From Marinobacter vulgaris (GTDB lineage: Bacteria; Pseudomonadota; Gammaproteobacteria; Pseudomonadales; Oleiphilaceae): 64,000 nt of DNA. Where the stretch lies: assembly GCF_003344045.1 (NCBI RefSeq), contig NZ_QFWX01000003.1, forward strand, positions 1 to 64,000, in the 5' to 3' direction. Shown piece by piece: positions 17,344 through 32,598 of this stretch; the stretch's first letter is position 1, and each line of letters begins with the position of its first letter. A program made the translations under genes and the position numbers. The notes beneath the pieces were generated by a model. The model made no database searches, was not told where the DNA came from, and worked only from the letters and a program-made list of their open reading frames with translations.

Positions 17344-17712
17344 TCAGGTTTCTGAAGCCGGCTGCGGGCGGTTCACCTTAAGATGGACCATGGCTACTGT
17401 AAACAGCAGGAAGGTCAGTACTGTAAGGATCAGCGGAGCGATATCGCCCTCGCTGAGCCAGGCGGATACAACGTGGCGGGTAAAATAGAAAATGACCACG
17501 AAGCTCAGCCAGATGTAGCCCCGGTTATTGCCCCGGAATACCGGAATGGCAAAAGCCAGTAGCGGGATCAGTTTGATGCTGAGCATGAGGGTTACCGAGA
17601 CGCCCTCGGTCTGGACCGGGTAGAAGGTGGTAACCACCAGAGTCACCAGGGTTGCAAGATAGAGCGCAATGGTCAGTCTGGCCGTGATGCGTGCTTTGGG
17701 GTTGTGAAGCAT
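17344..17712 (-). CDS. DUF2069 small membrane protein
   Basis: 122 residues with four hydrophobic segments (ALYLATLVTLVVTTFYPV, LIPLLAFAIPVF, YIWLSFVVIFYFTRHVV, LILTVLTFLLFTVAMVHL), matching the DUF2069 layout. I chose the ATG at 17712 (GGAAT upstream); a GTG at 17748 that overlaps the wrbA stop would give 134 residues and translational coupling and cannot be excluded. It follows wrbA directly, a pairing seen in pseudomonads. Function unknown. Confidence 0.88.
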   Translation of the reverse strand: MLHNPKARITARLTIALYLATLVTLVVTTFYPVQTEGVSVTLMLSIKLIPLLAFAIPVFRGNNRGYIWLSFVVIFYFTRHVVSAWLSEGDIAPLILTVLTFLLFTVAMVHLKVNRPQPASET

Positions 17713-17740
17713 TCGAGATTCCGTTGTGGGTGATTGGTTG

Positions 17741-18403
<663 letters not shown>

Positions 18404-18479
18404 TCATGGTTCTTTCCTTTTCCAGCTCGGGTTGACCGCAAGTATGTTCAGGCGCCGTAGTCTAACAGGAGGACACTCC

Positions 18480-18947
18480 GTGCAGTACCCTGCAAAATCG
18501 CGTTATTCCCGCGGCTTGGGCGGGCCTGGAATCATACTGGCATTGCTGATGCTGGCGGGTTGCCAGAATCCCGAGTTTGAAAAGCCGGATGGGACGGTGC
18601 TGCAGTGGGAAAGCCTGCGTGGCCACTGGGTGCTGGTCAATTACTGGGCGGAATGGTGCAAGCCCTGCCTGGAGGAAATTCCGGAACTGAACAATCTCGA
18701 CCGGTCCCCTGACATAGTTGTTCTGGGTGTCAACTTTGATGATATCCAGGGCCAGGAGCTGATTGAGCTGGGAGAGGCCATGGGAATCGAGTACGGCATG
18801 CTGGCGCAGGACCCGGGCCCTGAATTCGACTGGCAAACCCCGGTAGCCTTGCCGGCGACGTTTATCGTCAACCCCGAAGGAGACCTGGTTGAGGCCCGCT
18901 TTGGCGCCCAGACCGAGGAAGACATCAAAAAGCTGATCGGGCGCTGA
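18480..18947 (+). CDS. TlpA-like thioredoxin-fold lipoprotein
   Basis: 155 residues. I start it at GTG 18480 because AGGAGG lies 8 bases upstream; an in-frame ATG further upstream would add a region with no signal character that overlaps wrbA. After a basic N-terminus and hydrophobic stretch (GIILALLMLAGC) comes a lipobox with Cys near 27. The thioredoxin fold carries the redox pair WAEWCKPCLEE (Cys near 60 and 63) and the cis-Pro loop ALPATFIVNPEG. The family acts in periplasmic thiol reduction, for instance cytochrome c maturation, but no such genes are adjacent. dnaE starts 44 bases downstream. Confidence 0.9.
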   Translation: MQYPAKSRYSRGLGGPGIILALLMLAGCQNPEFEKPDGTVLQWESLRGHWVLVNYWAEWCKPCLEEIPELNNLDRSPDIVVLGVNFDDIQGQELIELGEAMGIEYGMLAQDPGPEFDWQTPVALPATFIVNPEGDLVEARFGAQTEEDIKKLIGR

Positions 18948-18991
18948 TTTCGCCCTGATCCGGAACCAATTAGCAGGAACCCCCCGGCGTT

Positions 18992-21900
18992 ATGTCACAG
19001 ACCTTTGTCCACCTCCGCGTGCACTCCGAATACTCCATGGTAGACGGGCTGGTGCGGGTGAAACCACTGATCAGTCGGGTTGCCGAACTGGGCATGCCAG
19101 CGGTCGGCCTGACCGAACAGTCGAACATGTGCTCCCTCGTGCGTTTCTACAAGGCTGCAATGGGCGCCGGGGTGAAGCCCGTGATCGGCGCGGACCTGTG
19201 GATTGAAAACCCGGAGGAGCCCGACAACCCTTTCCGGATTACCCTCCTGGCGCGGGACAAAGACGGTTACCTGAATCTCACTGAGATAGTCTCCCTGGGT
19301 TACACCGAGGGACAGCGTTTTGGCAAGCCCATTATCCAGCGCAAGTGGCTTGAATGCCGTAGCAACGGGCTGATCGCCCTGTCCGGTGCGCGCATGGGCG
19401 ATGTGGGCAAGGCGCTGATGGCCGGCAAGCTGGATCTGGCCCGGCAGCGCGCCGAATACTGGACAAATCTCTACCCCGGATCATTTTACCTGGAACTGCA
19501 ACGGACCGGCCGGCCCGGGGATGAAGACTGCCTGCACCTCAACATTGAGCTGGCAGAAGCCCTGTCATGCCCGGTCGTGGCCACTAACGATGTTCACTTC
19601 CTGCATGCGGAGGATTTCGAGGCTCACGAGGCGCGGGTCTGTATCGGCGAAAGCCGCACCCTTGATGATCCGAGACGGGATCGGCGCTTCAGCGACCAGC
19701 AGTATCTCCGTAGCGCGGAGGAAATGATCGAGCTGTTTTCGGACATCCCCGAGGCCGTGGAAAATACCGTCGAGATCGCCCGCCGGTGCTCGGTCCAGGT
19801 GCGGATGGGTGAGTACTTCCTGCCGAATTACCCCATTCCTGATGGCATGACCATGGATGAATACTTCCGCAAGGTGTCGGAAGAGGGTCTCGAAGAGCGC
19901 CTGGCCAAGACCCTGAAAAAAGATGATCCGGACTACGATCAGAAGCGCGAGGCCTACTATACGCGGCTGAATTTCGAGCTGGATATCATTACCCAGATGG
20001 GGTTTCCCGGCTACTTCCTGATCGTCATGGACTTCATCAAGTGGGCCAAAAATAACGGTGTGCCGGTGGGCCCTGGCCGGGGTTCCGGTGCCGGTTCGCT
20101 GGTGGCCTACGCCCAGCTGATTACCGATCTGGACCCGCTGGAATACGATCTGCTGTTCGAGCGCTTCCTGAATCCGGAACGGGTATCCATGCCCGACTTC
20201 GATGTGGATTTCTGCATGGAAGGCCGTGACCGTGTTATTGCCTATGTGGCGGAAAAATACGGCCGTGAGGCGGTGTCCCAGATCATTACCTTTGGCACCA
20301 TGGCCGCCAAGGCGGTGGTTCGCGATGTGGCCCGGGTCCAGGGCAAGTCCTACGGGCTGGCGGACAAGCTGTCCAAGATGATTCCCTTTGAGCCGGGCAT
20401 GACCCTGGAGAAGGCGCTCGAGCAGGAGCCACAACTGGTCGAGTTCCTGGAAAACGATGAGGAAGCCCAGGAAATCTGGGAAATGGCACTGAAGCTGGAA
20501 GGGGTCTGCCGTAACGCCGGCAAGCACGCAGGCGGTGTGGTCATCGCGCCCACCAAGATAACCGATTTCTCGCCCCTGTATTGCGACGACGAGGGCGGCA
20601 GCCTGGTGACTCAGTTCGACAAGGGCGATGTGGAAGACGCCGGCCTGGTTAAGTTCGACTTTCTGGGGCTGCGAACCCTGACGATCATCGACTGGGCTCT
20701 GAAGATGATCAATCCCCGCCGGGAAAAGCGGGGCGAGCCACCACTGGACATCAACGAGATCCCGCTGAACGACGTGCCGTCGTTCGAGATGCTCAAGAAG
20801 GCGGAAACCACGGCGGTCTTCCAGCTGGAATCCCGGGGCATGAAGGATCTGATCCGCCGCCTGCAGCCGGATTCCCTCGAAGACATGATCGCACTGGTGG
20901 CGCTGTTCCGCCCGGGGCCGCTGCAATCGGGCATGGTGGATGACTTTATCGACCGTAAGCACGGCCGCCAGCCGGTGTCGTTCCCGCACCCGGATTACCA
21001 GTACGATGGCCTGAAACCGGTGCTGGAGCCCACCTACGGGGTTATCCTGTACCAGGAACAGGTCATGCAGATCGCCCAGGTGATGGCCGGCTACACACTT
21101 GGTAACGCAGACATGCTGCGTCGCGCCATGGGCAAGAAAAAGCCCGAGGAGATGGCCAAGCAGAAACAGTTCTTCCTGGACGGTTGCGAACAGAATGGTA
21201 TCGACAAGACCCTCGCGGAAAACATCTTTGACCTGGTAGAGAAATTTGCCGGGTATGGCTTCAACAAGTCCCACTCGGCCGCCTATGCGCTGGTGTCCTA
21301 TCAGACGCTCTGGCTGAAAGCGCATTACCCCGCTGAGTTCATGGCAGCCGTGCTGACTGCGGATATGCAGAACACTGACAAGGTGGTCACGCTGGTGGAG
21401 GAGTGCCGCAGCATGGGGCTGGAACTGTTGGTGCCCGATGTCAGCCGCTCCGAGTTCACCTTCACGGTGAACGACGAGGGCGCAATCGTTTATGGCCTGG
21501 GCGCCATCAAAGGGCTTGGTGAGGGCCCGATTGGCAGCATCCAAGCTGGTCGTGCAGATGGTGAGCCGTTCCAGGACCTGTTCGACTTCTGTCGCCGGGT
21601 GGATCTGAAAAAGGTGAACAAGCGCGCCATGGAAGCGCTGATTCGCTCGGGCGCCATGGACAAGCTGGGCGCCGGGCGCGCTCAGCTGATGGCGAGCATA
21701 GAGAAAGCGATCCAGCAGGCCGGCCAGCAGTCCCGGAACGAATCCGCCGGTATGACGGATATGTTCGGCGAAATGCTCATGGGGGGGGAGGACGGAGATC
21801 CCTATTCCGATGTAGCGGATGTGCGGGAATGGCCAAAGAAACAGCGCCTGAAGGGTGAGAAGGATACCCTCGGGATTTACCTGACCGGCCACCCGTTCGA

Positions 21901-22474
21901 CGAATACGAGAAGGAAGTCCGGCGGTTTGTGCGCTCGTCCATTGCCGAGCTCAAGCCGGCGCGGCAGCCCCAGCGGGTTGCGGGCCTGGTGGTCGCCCAG
22001 CGCTCAATGAAAACCCGCACCGGCTCCACCATGGCCTTTATCACCCTGGACGACCGCAGTGCCCGTATTGAGGCAACGCTGTTTTCCGAGGCGTTCTTCG
22101 AGAATCGGGAGTTGTTGCAGTCCGACCAGGTGATTGTGGTGGAAGGGCAGGTTAGCCACGACGACTACTCCGGCCAGATGAAAATGCGGGTGAATTCGGT
22201 GATGGACGTTGGCACGGCCCGGCAGCAGTTCAGCCGCGGGCTGAAACTGGCTATTCGTGCGGATCAGCTCCAGAATGGCTTGCTCGACAGGCTGGATTCT
22301 ACCTTAAGGCCTTTCCGGTGTGAGGGCAGCCCGGTATGGATCGAATACAGCAGTGACAATGCCACTACGCGCATCGAGCTGGGCGAATCCTGGCGGGTAC
22401 AGCCTGACGATGACCTTCTGCTTGAGCTGAAATATCTGGTGGGCGACCAGTCCGTAGAACTGGTCTATGATTGA
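18992..22474 (+). CDS. dnaE: DNA polymerase III alpha subunit
   Basis: 1160 residues, the full length for the replicative polymerase catalytic subunit. The PHP domain starts at [16 protein letters not shown] (first about 270 residues). The polymerase palm holds [15 protein letters not shown] and the catalytic Asp pair in [12 protein letters not shown] (near 401 and 403). The fingers include [15 protein letters not shown] and [16 protein letters not shown]-terminal OB fold ([17 protein letters not shown], near 990) and tail follow. dnaE-accA order is conserved in gammaproteobacteria. A GGAAC-type ribosome-binding region precedes the ATG. Confidence 0.98.
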   Translation: MSQTFVHLRVHSEYSMVDGLVRVKPLISRVAELGMPAVGLTEQSNMCSLVRFYKAAMGAGVKPVIGADLWIENPEEPDNPFRITLLARDKDGYLNLTEIVSLGYTEGQRFGKPIIQRKWLECRSNGLIALSGARMGDVGKALMAGKLDLARQRAEYWTNLYPGSFYLELQRTGRPGDEDCLHLNIELAEALSCPVVATNDVHFLHAEDFEAHEARVCIGESRTLDDPRRDRRFSDQQYLRSAEEMIELFSDIPEAVENTVEIARRCSVQVRMGEYFLPNYPIPDGMTMDEYFRKVSEEGLEERLAKTLKKDDPDYDQKREAYYTRLNFELDIITQMGFPGYFLIVMDFIKWAKNNGVPVGPGRGSGAGSLVAYAQLITDLDPLEYDLLFERFLNPERVSMPDFDVDFCMEGRDRVIAYVAEKYGREAVSQIITFGTMAAKAVVRDVARVQGKSYGLADKLSKMIPFEPGMTLEKALEQEPQLVEFLENDEEAQEIWEMALKLEGVCRNAGKHAGGVVIAPTKITDFSPLYCDDEGGSLVTQFDKGDVEDAGLVKFDFLGLRTLTIIDWALKMINPRREKRGEPPLDINEIPLNDVPSFEMLKKAETTAVFQLESRGMKDLIRRLQPDSLEDMIALVALFRPGPLQSGMVDDFIDRKHGRQPVSFPHPDYQYDGLKPVLEPTYGVILYQEQVMQIAQVMAGYTLGNADMLRRAMGKKKPEEMAKQKQFFLDGCEQNGIDKTLAENIFDLVEKFAGYGFNKSHSAAYALVSYQTLWLKAHYPAEFMAAVLTADMQNTDKVVTLVEECRSMGLELLVPDVSRSEFTFTVNDEGAIVYGLGAIKGLGEGPIGSIQAGRADGEPFQDLFDFCRRVDLKKVNKRAMEALIRSGAMDKLGAGRAQLMASIEKAIQQAGQQSRNESAGMTDMFGEMLMGGEDGDPYSDVADVREWPKKQRLKGEKDTLGIYLTGHPFDEYEKEVRRFVRSSIAELKPARQPQRVAGLVVAQRSMKTRTGSTMAFITLDDRSARIEATLFSEAFFENRELLQSDQVIVVEGQVSHDDYSGQMKMRVNSVMDVGTARQQFSRGLKLAIRADQLQNGLLDRLDSTLRPFRCEGSPVWIEYSSDNATTRIELGESWRVQPDDDLLLELKYLVGDQSVELVYD

Positions 22475-22536
22475 TAGTGTCCGGCAAGGTTCATCCCGGG
22501 TGTGGCGGACGTGCTGAAATGTTACGTTTTTGTTAG

Positions 22537-22564
22537 AAAGCGGACTCATACCAAGGTCCGCTTT
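22537..22564 (+). terminator. Hairpin between dnaE and accA (weak terminator candidate)
   Basis: A perfect 9-bp stem (AAAGCGGAC / GTCCGCTTT) with a 10-base loop lies 63 bases past the dnaE stop. Only three T end the stem and no longer T-run follows, so termination would be partial at best. It may separate dnaE and accA transcripts or just stabilise an mRNA end. Confidence 0.45.
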
Positions 22565-22650
22565 AGCCATGGCCCCGGCGCTGCTATCTTTGTCCAAAAT
22601 TCTGGTTTGGCGACTCACATTCTCGCCTTGCAAGCAAATGATGGAACATC

Positions 22651-23604
22651 ATGAACCCTAACTATCTGGATTTCGAACAGCCTATAGCCGACCTTGAAGC
22701 CAAGATTGAAGAGCTTCGGATGGTGGGCAACGATACCGACATCAACATCACCGACGAGATCAGCCGGCTTCGCAAAAAAAGTGTAAGCCTGACTGAAAGC
22801 ATCTTCTCGGACCTTCAGCCCTGGGATGTTTCAAGACTGGCACGCCATCCGCGCCGGCCCTACACCCTGGACTACGTCGATATGATCTTTGACGACTTCG
22901 ATGAGTTGCATGGCGATCGTCGTTACGCCGACGACCAGGCCATTGTGGGTGGTACTGCCCGCCTGGACGGAAAACCGGTGATGGTCATTGGTCACCAGAA
23001 GGGCCGGGAAGTGCGTGACAAGGTAAAGCGCAACTTCGGCATGCCCCGTCCCGAGGGTTACCGTAAGGCCCTGCGGTTGATGGAGATGGCCGAACGCTTT
23101 CGCATGCCGATTCTGACCTTTATCGATACGCCGGGCGCCTACCCGGGTATCGGTGCCGAGGAGCGCGGCCAGAGTGAAGCCATTGCTTTCAACCTGGCGG
23201 TCATGTCGCGGCTGAAGACGCCGATCATCTCCACCGTGGTGGGTGAGGGTGGCTCCGGTGGCGCCCTGGCGATCGGCGTTTGCGATCAGCTCAACATGCT
23301 GCAGTATTCCACCTATGCCGTTATCTCGCCGGAAGGCTGTGCCTCCATTCTCTGGAAGAGCGCGGAATTTGCCTCCCAGGCGGCAGAGGCCATGGGCGTT
23401 ACCGCCGATCGCCTGAAGGATCTGGGACTGGCGGACAACGTGATTAGCGAACCGCTGGGTGGGGCCCACCGCAACCCTGAAAAAATGGCCGAATCCCTGG
23501 GGCCAACCCTGAGCAAAGGCATCGCCGAGCTCAGTCGTCTGCCATTGGAGGAGCTGGTTGCCCGCCGCTACGAGCGATTGACCCGATATGACACGGGCCG
23601 GTAA
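22651..23604 (+). CDS. accA: Acetyl-CoA carboxylase carboxyltransferase alpha subunit
   Basis: 317 residues. With AccD it transfers the carboxyl group from carboxybiotin to acetyl-CoA, the first committed step of fatty acid synthesis. The N-terminus ([18 protein letters not shown]), the [13 protein letters not shown] stretch, the [18 protein letters not shown] oxyanion-type loop and [12 protein letters not shown] are diagnostic. It follows dnaE, and tilS begins inside its last 17 bases, so accA and tilS are translationally linked. Confidence 0.98.
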   Translation: MNPNYLDFEQPIADLEAKIEELRMVGNDTDINITDEISRLRKKSVSLTESIFSDLQPWDVSRLARHPRRPYTLDYVDMIFDDFDELHGDRRYADDQAIVGGTARLDGKPVMVIGHQKGREVRDKVKRNFGMPRPEGYRKALRLMEMAERFRMPILTFIDTPGAYPGIGAEERGQSEAIAFNLAVMSRLKTPIISTVVGEGGSGGALAIGVCDQLNMLQYSTYAVISPEGCASILWKSAEFASQAAEAMGVTADRLKDLGLADNVISEPLGGAHRNPEKMAESLGPTLSKGIAELSRLPLEELVARRYERLTRYDTGR

Positions 23605-24949
23605 CCCCGGCTCCGGATCTGACTGGCCGGAGGCTCTGTATGCCCCGGTCAGGAACCTGCCTTCCCATTCACACCTGCGGGTCGCTCTAAGCGGTGGCAT
23701 GGATTCTGCCCTGCTTCTCCATGTTGCTGCCGCATTGTACGCCGGTACCGGTCGGTTGCGTGCAGTCCACGTGAACCATCAGCTACAGCCCAATGCCGGG
23801 CAAACCGAAGGTTTCTGCCAGCAACTGTGCCAAAGGCTCGGTGTGCCACTCGACATCCGGCGCGTGGTTGTTCATGGCGGCGATAACACCGGGCAGGACG
23901 CGGCTGGGGGAGTTGAAGAAGCTGCCCGTAATGCCCGCTATCAGGTATTCGAAGAGATTCTCGGCTGCGGTGAGTTACTCCTGATGGCCCATCATGGCGA
24001 TGACCAGGCTGAGACGGTACTGTTCCGACTGCTGCGGGGAACCGGTGTCGCCGGGCTGGGGGGCATGCCGAGCTGTCGCTCCCTGGGCAGCGGACGGGTG
24101 TACCGGCCGCTGCTGGGCTTCACTCGCGAAGAGCTTCAAGCCTGGGCCATGGAAAAGCGCATCGACTGGGTGGAGGACCCCAGCAATACCAACGAACGCT
24201 TCGATCGCAATTTTCTGCGGCAATCCATTATTCCCACGCTCAAGACACGCTGGCCGTCCCTGGTCGCCAGGGTGGCGCATACGGCCCGTTCATGCCGCGA
24301 GGGTGCTGAATTGGCCGGCAAGCTGGCGGAGCTCCGCTTCCGGCAATGTGCCAATGACCGGGGCGCACTTAACGTTGACGCGCTGATGGAACTTGCAATC
24401 ACTGAGCAGAAAAACCTGCTGCACTGGTGGATCAGACGTCATCACCTTGAACCACCGACGGTTGCGGATTGGCCCCAGGTGCTGGTCGAGCTGCTGCAAT
24501 CGCCCTCGGATCGTGAACCGCAGTTGCGTGGCACCGGCTTTGCGGTTCGGCGATACCAGGGATACCTGTACCTGGTTCCTGAACAAGCTCCGGTGCCCTC
24601 GGGCGTATCGGTTCTGGTTCCGGAGCAGGAACTGGTTTGGGGAGAGTGGCGATTGAGGCTTGACGCGTCGGAGAATCACAAAATACCGGCGCCCGAAATA
24701 CGGATATCAACGAGGGCAGGGGGAGAGCGTCTGCGGCCAACCGCGCAGGGCCCCTCAAGATCCCTGAAGAACTGGCTGCAGGAAAAACACATTCCGCCCT
24801 GGGAGAGGGCCCGGCTCCCGCTGCTTCGGGAGATGGAGGATGGCAGGGAAGAAGTTGTAGGGGTTGGCGATCTGTGGCTTTCGTGCAAATACGGTGGAGC
24901 GGCCCCGGCCAGTGGCTGGCGCATTGTCGTGAGGCGGGAATGTAATTGA
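23588..24949 (+). CDS. tilS: tRNA(Ile)-lysidine synthase
   Basis: 453 residues. TilS converts C34 of the CAU-anticodon tRNA-Ile to lysidine, changing both its codon and its amino acid identity. The PP-loop ATP site is [14 protein letters not shown] (near 35), with [12 protein letters not shown] and [22 protein letters not shown] following, and C-terminal TilS substrate-binding domains to the end ([17 protein letters not shown]). The start overlaps the accA stop region. Confidence 0.96.
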   Translation: MTRAGNPGSGSDWPEALYAPVRNLPSHSHLRVALSGGMDSALLLHVAAALYAGTGRLRAVHVNHQLQPNAGQTEGFCQQLCQRLGVPLDIRRVVVHGGDNTGQDAAGGVEEAARNARYQVFEEILGCGELLLMAHHGDDQAETVLFRLLRGTGVAGLGGMPSCRSLGSGRVYRPLLGFTREELQAWAMEKRIDWVEDPSNTNERFDRNFLRQSIIPTLKTRWPSLVARVAHTARSCREGAELAGKLAELRFRQCANDRGALNVDALMELAITEQKNLLHWWIRRHHLEPPTVADWPQVLVELLQSPSDREPQLRGTGFAVRRYQGYLYLVPEQAPVPSGVSVLVPEQELVWGEWRLRLDASENHKIPAPEIRISTRAGGERLRPTAQGPSRSLKNWLQEKHIPPWERARLPLLREMEDGREEVVGVGDLWLSCKYGGAAPASGWRIVVRRECN

Positions 24950-24989
24950 GAAGGTAGGGCCTTTCTGGTAGTCTGGCGTCCCATCTTGA

Positions 24990-27526
<2,537 letters not shown>

Positions 27527-27543
27527 GCGTTCCAGAAGGACTA

Positions 27544-27657
27544 TGGGAGTGAGCGGGAGCGGCCCTGCGAAAATGTGCGGAGCCATGGATGGCGGAGCCC
27601 AAACGCACATGGATGTGCTTGTAGCGTTTTTCGTAGGGCCGTTCCCGTTCACTCTTA

Positions 27658-27663
<6 letters not shown>
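27544..27663 (+). repeat. Structured intergenic RNA-like element, copy 1 (two GGA-loop hairpins in a long outer stem)
   Basis: The outer stem pairs 27551-27573 with 27628-27650 over 23 positions; its only three non-Watson-Crick positions are all G-U wobbles on plus-strand RNA. After a 6-base bulge on the right it continues for 7 more perfect pairs (27544-27550 with 27657-27663). Inside are two short hairpins with UGGA loops: GCCATGGATGGC (27582-27593) and GCACATGGATGTGC (27605-27618). The second is one base off the known CsrA/RsmA consensus core (ACARGGAUGU). It lies between kdsA and eno and ends 31 bases before the eno ATG. A second copy of the same design lies at 46176-46283. Confidence 0.75.
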
Positions 27664-28990
<1,327 letters not shown>

Positions 28991-29018
28991 GCGCCATATC
29001 GTCCGGCGATCAGCTTTG

Positions 29019-29062
29019 AAGGCCATCGTGATTCCCAAATACAGAGACACGATGGCCTTTTT
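29019..29062 (+). terminator. Intrinsic terminator after eno
   Basis: A perfect 12-bp stem (AAGGCCATCGTG / CACGATGGCCTT) with a 17-base loop runs into a five-T tract, starting 29 bases past the eno stop. It separates eno from ftsB. Confidence 0.9.
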
Positions 29063-29148
29063 GTACAACTGGTTAGCATAACTTGTTGCTAAACTACACT
29101 AAGGTCTATACTGACTGTCCGGTTGTTGCATCGTAAACGGAATTCGCA

Positions 29149-29421
29149 ATGAAGTTGCTCTGGTCCATCATGATAATCCTGATTCTCCTGCTGCAGGTGC
29201 GCCTGTGGGTCGGGGAGGGCAGTTTTGCCCAGGTATGGGGGCTGGAAAAGGCGATTGCCGAGCAGCGCGAGGAAAATGCCGAGCTGGGGGTTCGTAATGA
29301 GCGCCTCTACGCCGAGGTCCGCAATCTCCGTGGCGAAAAGGGCGCTGTTGAGGAGCGGGCGCGCATGAATCTGGGGCTGATCCGTAACGATGAAACCTTC
29401 TTCCTGGTGGTCGAGCAATAG
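29149..29421 (+). CDS. ftsB: Cell division protein FtsB
   Basis: 90 residues. One N-terminal transmembrane helix (LLWSIMIILILLLQVRLWV) is followed by a coiled coil (VWGLEKAIAEQREENAELGVRNERLYAEVRNL is its heptad region, given here only as location 25-58 in spirit) and a short tail with the DivIC-type GAVEERARMNLGLI stretch. FtsB joins FtsL and FtsQ to activate septal wall synthesis. The eno-ftsB-ispD-ispF order is standard for gammaproteobacteria. ispD begins 38 bases on. Confidence 0.95.
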   Translation: MKLLWSIMIILILLLQVRLWVGEGSFAQVWGLEKAIAEQREENAELGVRNERLYAEVRNLRGEKGAVEERARMNLGLIRNDETFFLVVEQ

Positions 29422-29459
29422 CCCGCCAAACGCAAGACCTCCCAAAGCCGACCAAGCCC

Positions 29460-30158
29460 ATGAGTAAACCCCGCTACTGGCTGATTGTTCCCGCTGCAGG
29501 CTCCGGCCAGAGAATGAGAGCGGACTGGCCGAAACAGTATCTTCGGCTGGACCAACGGTTTGTCCTCGATATCACACTTTCCCGTTTGCTGGATAATGCT
29601 GCTTTCGCCGGTTGCATGGTGGCCATCGGCCCCAATGACCAACGGTGGCCGCAAACGGACGCCAGCAGGGACCGCCGTATCAGTACCTGTATCGGTGGTG
29701 CGGAGCGCGCTGAATCCGTGTTGGCTGCCCTGGATGCGTTGTCTGATCGTACGCGGGAGGATGACTGGGTGCTGGTTCACGATGCGGCTCGCCCCTGCCT
29801 TCACCCCGACGATCTTGCGCGTCTGTTATCCGAGTTGCAGGATCATCCCGTGGGCGGCTTGCTGGCAACGCCGGTGGCCGATACCCTGAAGCGCACCGGG
29901 CCCGGGAACCATGACGTTGAAGCGACGGTCGATCGTCGCGATCTCTGGCGGGCGCTGACGCCCCAGATGTTCCGTTTCCTGGCGCTGAAACAAGCGCTTG
30001 AGAGTGCGATTGATTCAGACTATCCGGTAACCGATGAGGCCTCGGCGATTGAGTTTGCCGGTCAGATACCCTGTATCGTGGAGGGCCGACCGGATAACAT
30101 AAAGATCACTGTACCTGCTGATCTGGCCCTCGCCGGTTTTATCTTGAAAAGGACCTGA
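29460..30158 (+). CDS. ispD: 2-C-methyl-D-erythritol 4-phosphate cytidylyltransferase
   Basis: 232 residues. It makes CDP-methylerythritol in the MEP isoprenoid pathway. The nucleotide-binding loop is [18 protein letters not shown]; later signatures are [35 protein letters not shown] and the DDIK-like [11 protein letters not shown]. ispF, the enzyme two steps on, begins 4 bases after its stop. Confidence 0.97.
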   Translation: MSKPRYWLIVPAAGSGQRMRADWPKQYLRLDQRFVLDITLSRLLDNAAFAGCMVAIGPNDQRWPQTDASRDRRISTCIGGAERAESVLAALDALSDRTREDDWVLVHDAARPCLHPDDLARLLSELQDHPVGGLLATPVADTLKRTGPGNHDVEATVDRRDLWRALTPQMFRFLALKQALESAIDSDYPVTDEASAIEFAGQIPCIVEGRPDNIKITVPADLALAGFILKRT

Positions 30159-30162
30159 CACT

Positions 30163-30642
30163 ATGCGAATTGGGCAAGGCTTCGATGTCCATGGTTTTTG
30201 CGCTGGCGATCACGTAATTCTCGGAGGTGTCCGTATTCCGTTCAGCGAGGGGCTCAGAGCCCATTCTGATGGGGATGTGCTGCTGCATGCCCTTGCTGAT
30301 GCGTTGCTCGGGGCCTGTGCGCTGGGAGACATCGGTCACCTGTTTCCAGACACCAGTGACGAGTGGGCGGGAGCGGATAGCAGGGGACTGCTGCGCAGGG
30401 TCCGGGAGCGCGTGTCCGACGAAGGGTTCGTGGTGGGCAACGTGGACGCAACCATTATTGCCCAGGCTCCGAAAATGGCTCCCCATATCGAAGCCATGCG
30501 ACTTAACATTGCCGAAGACCTCGGTATTCCCGCCAGCAGGGTCAGCGTCAAGGCAACGACCACTGAAAAGCTCGGTTTTACCGGCCGTGGTGAAGGCATT
30601 GCCTGCCAGGCTATCTGTCTGCTCGAGCCGGTGTCCTCATGA
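30163..30642 (+). CDS. ispF: 2-C-methyl-D-erythritol 2,4-cyclodiphosphate synthase
   Basis: 159 residues. It closes the cyclic diphosphate in the MEP pathway. The zinc site and signature are [11 protein letters not shown] (Asp and His) and [18 protein letters not shown]; the C-terminal [22 protein letters not shown] stretch reads [16 protein letters not shown] here. truD overlaps its stop by 4 bases. Confidence 0.97.
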   Translation: MRIGQGFDVHGFCAGDHVILGGVRIPFSEGLRAHSDGDVLLHALADALLGACALGDIGHLFPDTSDEWAGADSRGLLRRVRERVSDEGFVVGNVDATIIAQAPKMAPHIEAMRLNIAEDLGIPASRVSVKATTTEKLGFTGRGEGIACQAICLLEPVSS

Positions 30643-31727
30643 TTGTGACGCCGGATTTGCCACAGGAAACGTCTGCCTGGCGCCTCGACTGGCCAACTTC
30701 GACCGGCGAACGGGTGGCCAGTGCCACCCTCAAGTCTACCCCCGATGATTTTTTCGTGGATGAAGATCTGTCGCTGCCGGATGAGCTGGCGACCGGCGGT
30801 GAGCACCTATGCATCCGGTTGCAGAAAAAAGGGGATAATACCGACTACGTGGCGCGACAACTGGCGGCGCTCTCCGGCTGTCGCCATTTTGACGTGGGTT
30901 TTTGCGGACTCAAGGACCGCCACGCGGTCACCCGCCAGTGGTTCAGTGTCTACAGGCCGGGCCGGGAGGATGAAGACGCCGCATTTCTTGCGCAAGTGGC
31001 GCAGAGCTGGCCTGTTATGGAGCATCACCGCCAGCCACGCAAGCTGCGCCGTGGGGACCACCGCGGCAATTTCTTCGAGTTGATCCTGAGAGACGTGTCG
31101 GGAGATGCCGATGCGGTTGACCGGGCTCTGACTCGGTTACGGGACGTCGGTTGCCCCAATTATTTCGGGCCCCAGCGATTCGGCCACAACGGCGCCAATC
31201 TTGACCGGGCACTGACCATGGATCCGTCAAAGCTGAACCGTCGTGGTTCACGCAACCCCAAGAAACCCGGCAGGGGCAGGGCAACCTCTGGCAGTGGCGA
31301 CAGTAAAAACGTATTGTACTTTTCTGCAGCACGGTCCTGGTTATTCAACGAAGTGCTTGGTTACCGGGTAAAGACCGGCACCTGGCTGGAGACAATGGAC
31401 GGGGAACCGGGTAGCGGTGAAAATCAGGGTATAATGGTCACCGGTCCTCTGTGGGGTGACGGTGGAACAGAAGCGGTATCTGCCCAGGGCGAGCTCGAAC
31501 GTGCGCTGGTTGCTGAGTATCCCGGGCTGGCAGCTGTTTTTTCAACAACACGTATGAAGCCTGAGCGGCGGCCACTCAGGATGTTGCCGGGTGCGCTGGA
31601 GTGGCAATGGCAGGGCAGTGATCAGCTGTTGCTGAGGTTCTGGCTGGCACCTGGCCAGTATGCAACGAGTCTGCTGAGTGATGTGTTCGATATAACAGAT
31701 GCGACCAGGGACGCCGGGCAGAGCTGA
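30639..31727 (+). CDS. truD: tRNA pseudouridine(13) synthase
   Basis: 362 residues. TruD isomerises U13 in tRNA-Glu. The catalytic Asp is in [16 protein letters not shown]; other family motifs are [26 protein letters not shown] and [10 protein letters not shown] basic linker ([19 protein letters not shown]) lies near the insertion domain. It overlaps ispF by 4 bases, and a 106-base gap then leads to surE. Confidence 0.96.
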   Translation: MIVTPDLPQETSAWRLDWPTSTGERVASATLKSTPDDFFVDEDLSLPDELATGGEHLCIRLQKKGDNTDYVARQLAALSGCRHFDVGFCGLKDRHAVTRQWFSVYRPGREDEDAAFLAQVAQSWPVMEHHRQPRKLRRGDHRGNFFELILRDVSGDADAVDRALTRLRDVGCPNYFGPQRFGHNGANLDRALTMDPSKLNRRGSRNPKKPGRGRATSGSGDSKNVLYFSAARSWLFNEVLGYRVKTGTWLETMDGEPGSGENQGIMVTGPLWGDGGTEAVSAQGELERALVAEYPGLAAVFSTTRMKPERRPLRMLPGALEWQWQGSDQLLLRFWLAPGQYATSLLSDVFDITDATRDAGQS

Positions 31728-31833
31728 TACTTTCCGGTCAAAACAGGGGCATGAGACCCCGACAATAAATTATCCCGCACCACTTTCCTGTCTGGAGAGG
31801 CGAAACGGGTAATCAAGGCTAGCGGAGAAAATC

Positions 31834-32598
31834 GTGCGGATTCTGTTGTCCAATGATGATGGCGTTCATTCTCCCGGACTGCAGGCCCTCTATGAGGGGC
31901 TTGTCGGTCTGGGGGATCTTGAAGTCGTAGCGCCGGACCGCGACCACAGCGGTGCCAGCAATGCGCTAACGCTGAACCGCCCATTAACGGTTGAAGATCA
32001 CCCGAACGGATTCCGCTCGGTGGATGGGACCCCTACCGACTGTGTTCACCTGGGGGTAAATGGTCTGTTCGACAAACCGTTTGATCGGGTGGTCTCGGGC
32101 ATTAATACCCATGCCAACCTCGGGGATGACATCATCTACTCCGGGACTGTCGCGGCCGCTACCGAGGGCAGAAACCTGGGACTACCGGCCATCGCCGTGT
32201 CACTGGTCAATGAGGGCCGCTTTCATTACGAAACCGCTGCCAGGGCTGTTCGGGCATTACTGGAGAGCAAAGACACCCTCACCCTCGGCCCCCGCTGCAT
32301 CCTTAACGTGAATGTTCCGGATGTGCCCTGGGAAGATATCGCAGGGTTCCGCGTTACTCGCCTGGGCCACCGTGATCGTGCCGAGGGCGCGGTTCCAATG
32401 ACCTGCCCACGGGGCAAGGCCCGTTACTGGATCGGCGCTGCCGGCAAAGGCCGGGACGCGGGCCCTGGTACCGATTTCCACGCTGTTCGCGAAAACTATG
32501 TATCGATTACCCCTGTGCATGTAGATATGACCCGGCACGAGGTGCTTGCGCCCTTGCGGGAATGGGTTGCGCTGCTGTCGGAACGGGAGGGGCGCTGA
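31834..32598 (+). CDS. surE: 5'/3'-nucleotidase SurE
   Basis: 254 residues starting at GTG (AGCGGAG upstream). SurE is a metal-dependent phosphatase of nucleoside monophosphates and exopolyphosphate, tied to stationary-phase survival. The active site is in RILLSNDDGVHSPG (Asp pair), PDRDHSGASNALTLNRP and SGINTHANLGDDIIYSGT. pcm begins inside its stop codon, and the surE-pcm-nlpD-rpoS neighbourhood is conserved. Confidence 0.97.
   Translation: MRILLSNDDGVHSPGLQALYEGLVGLGDLEVVAPDRDHSGASNALTLNRPLTVEDHPNGFRSVDGTPTDCVHLGVNGLFDKPFDRVVSGINTHANLGDDIIYSGTVAAATEGRNLGLPAIAVSLVNEGRFHYETAARAVRALLESKDTLTLGPRCILNVNVPDVPWEDIAGFRVTRLGHRDRAEGAVPMTCPRGKARYWIGAAGKGRDAGPGTDFHAVRENYVSITPVHVDMTRHEVLAPLREWVALLSEREGR

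Noticed and set aside
19565..21892. A 775-codon open frame antisense to dnaE.
   Set aside because: It lies wholly opposite a certain dnaE gene, its sequence is His/Gln/Leu-rich as expected for a GC-rich shadow frame, and it has no recognisable domain or ribosome-binding site.
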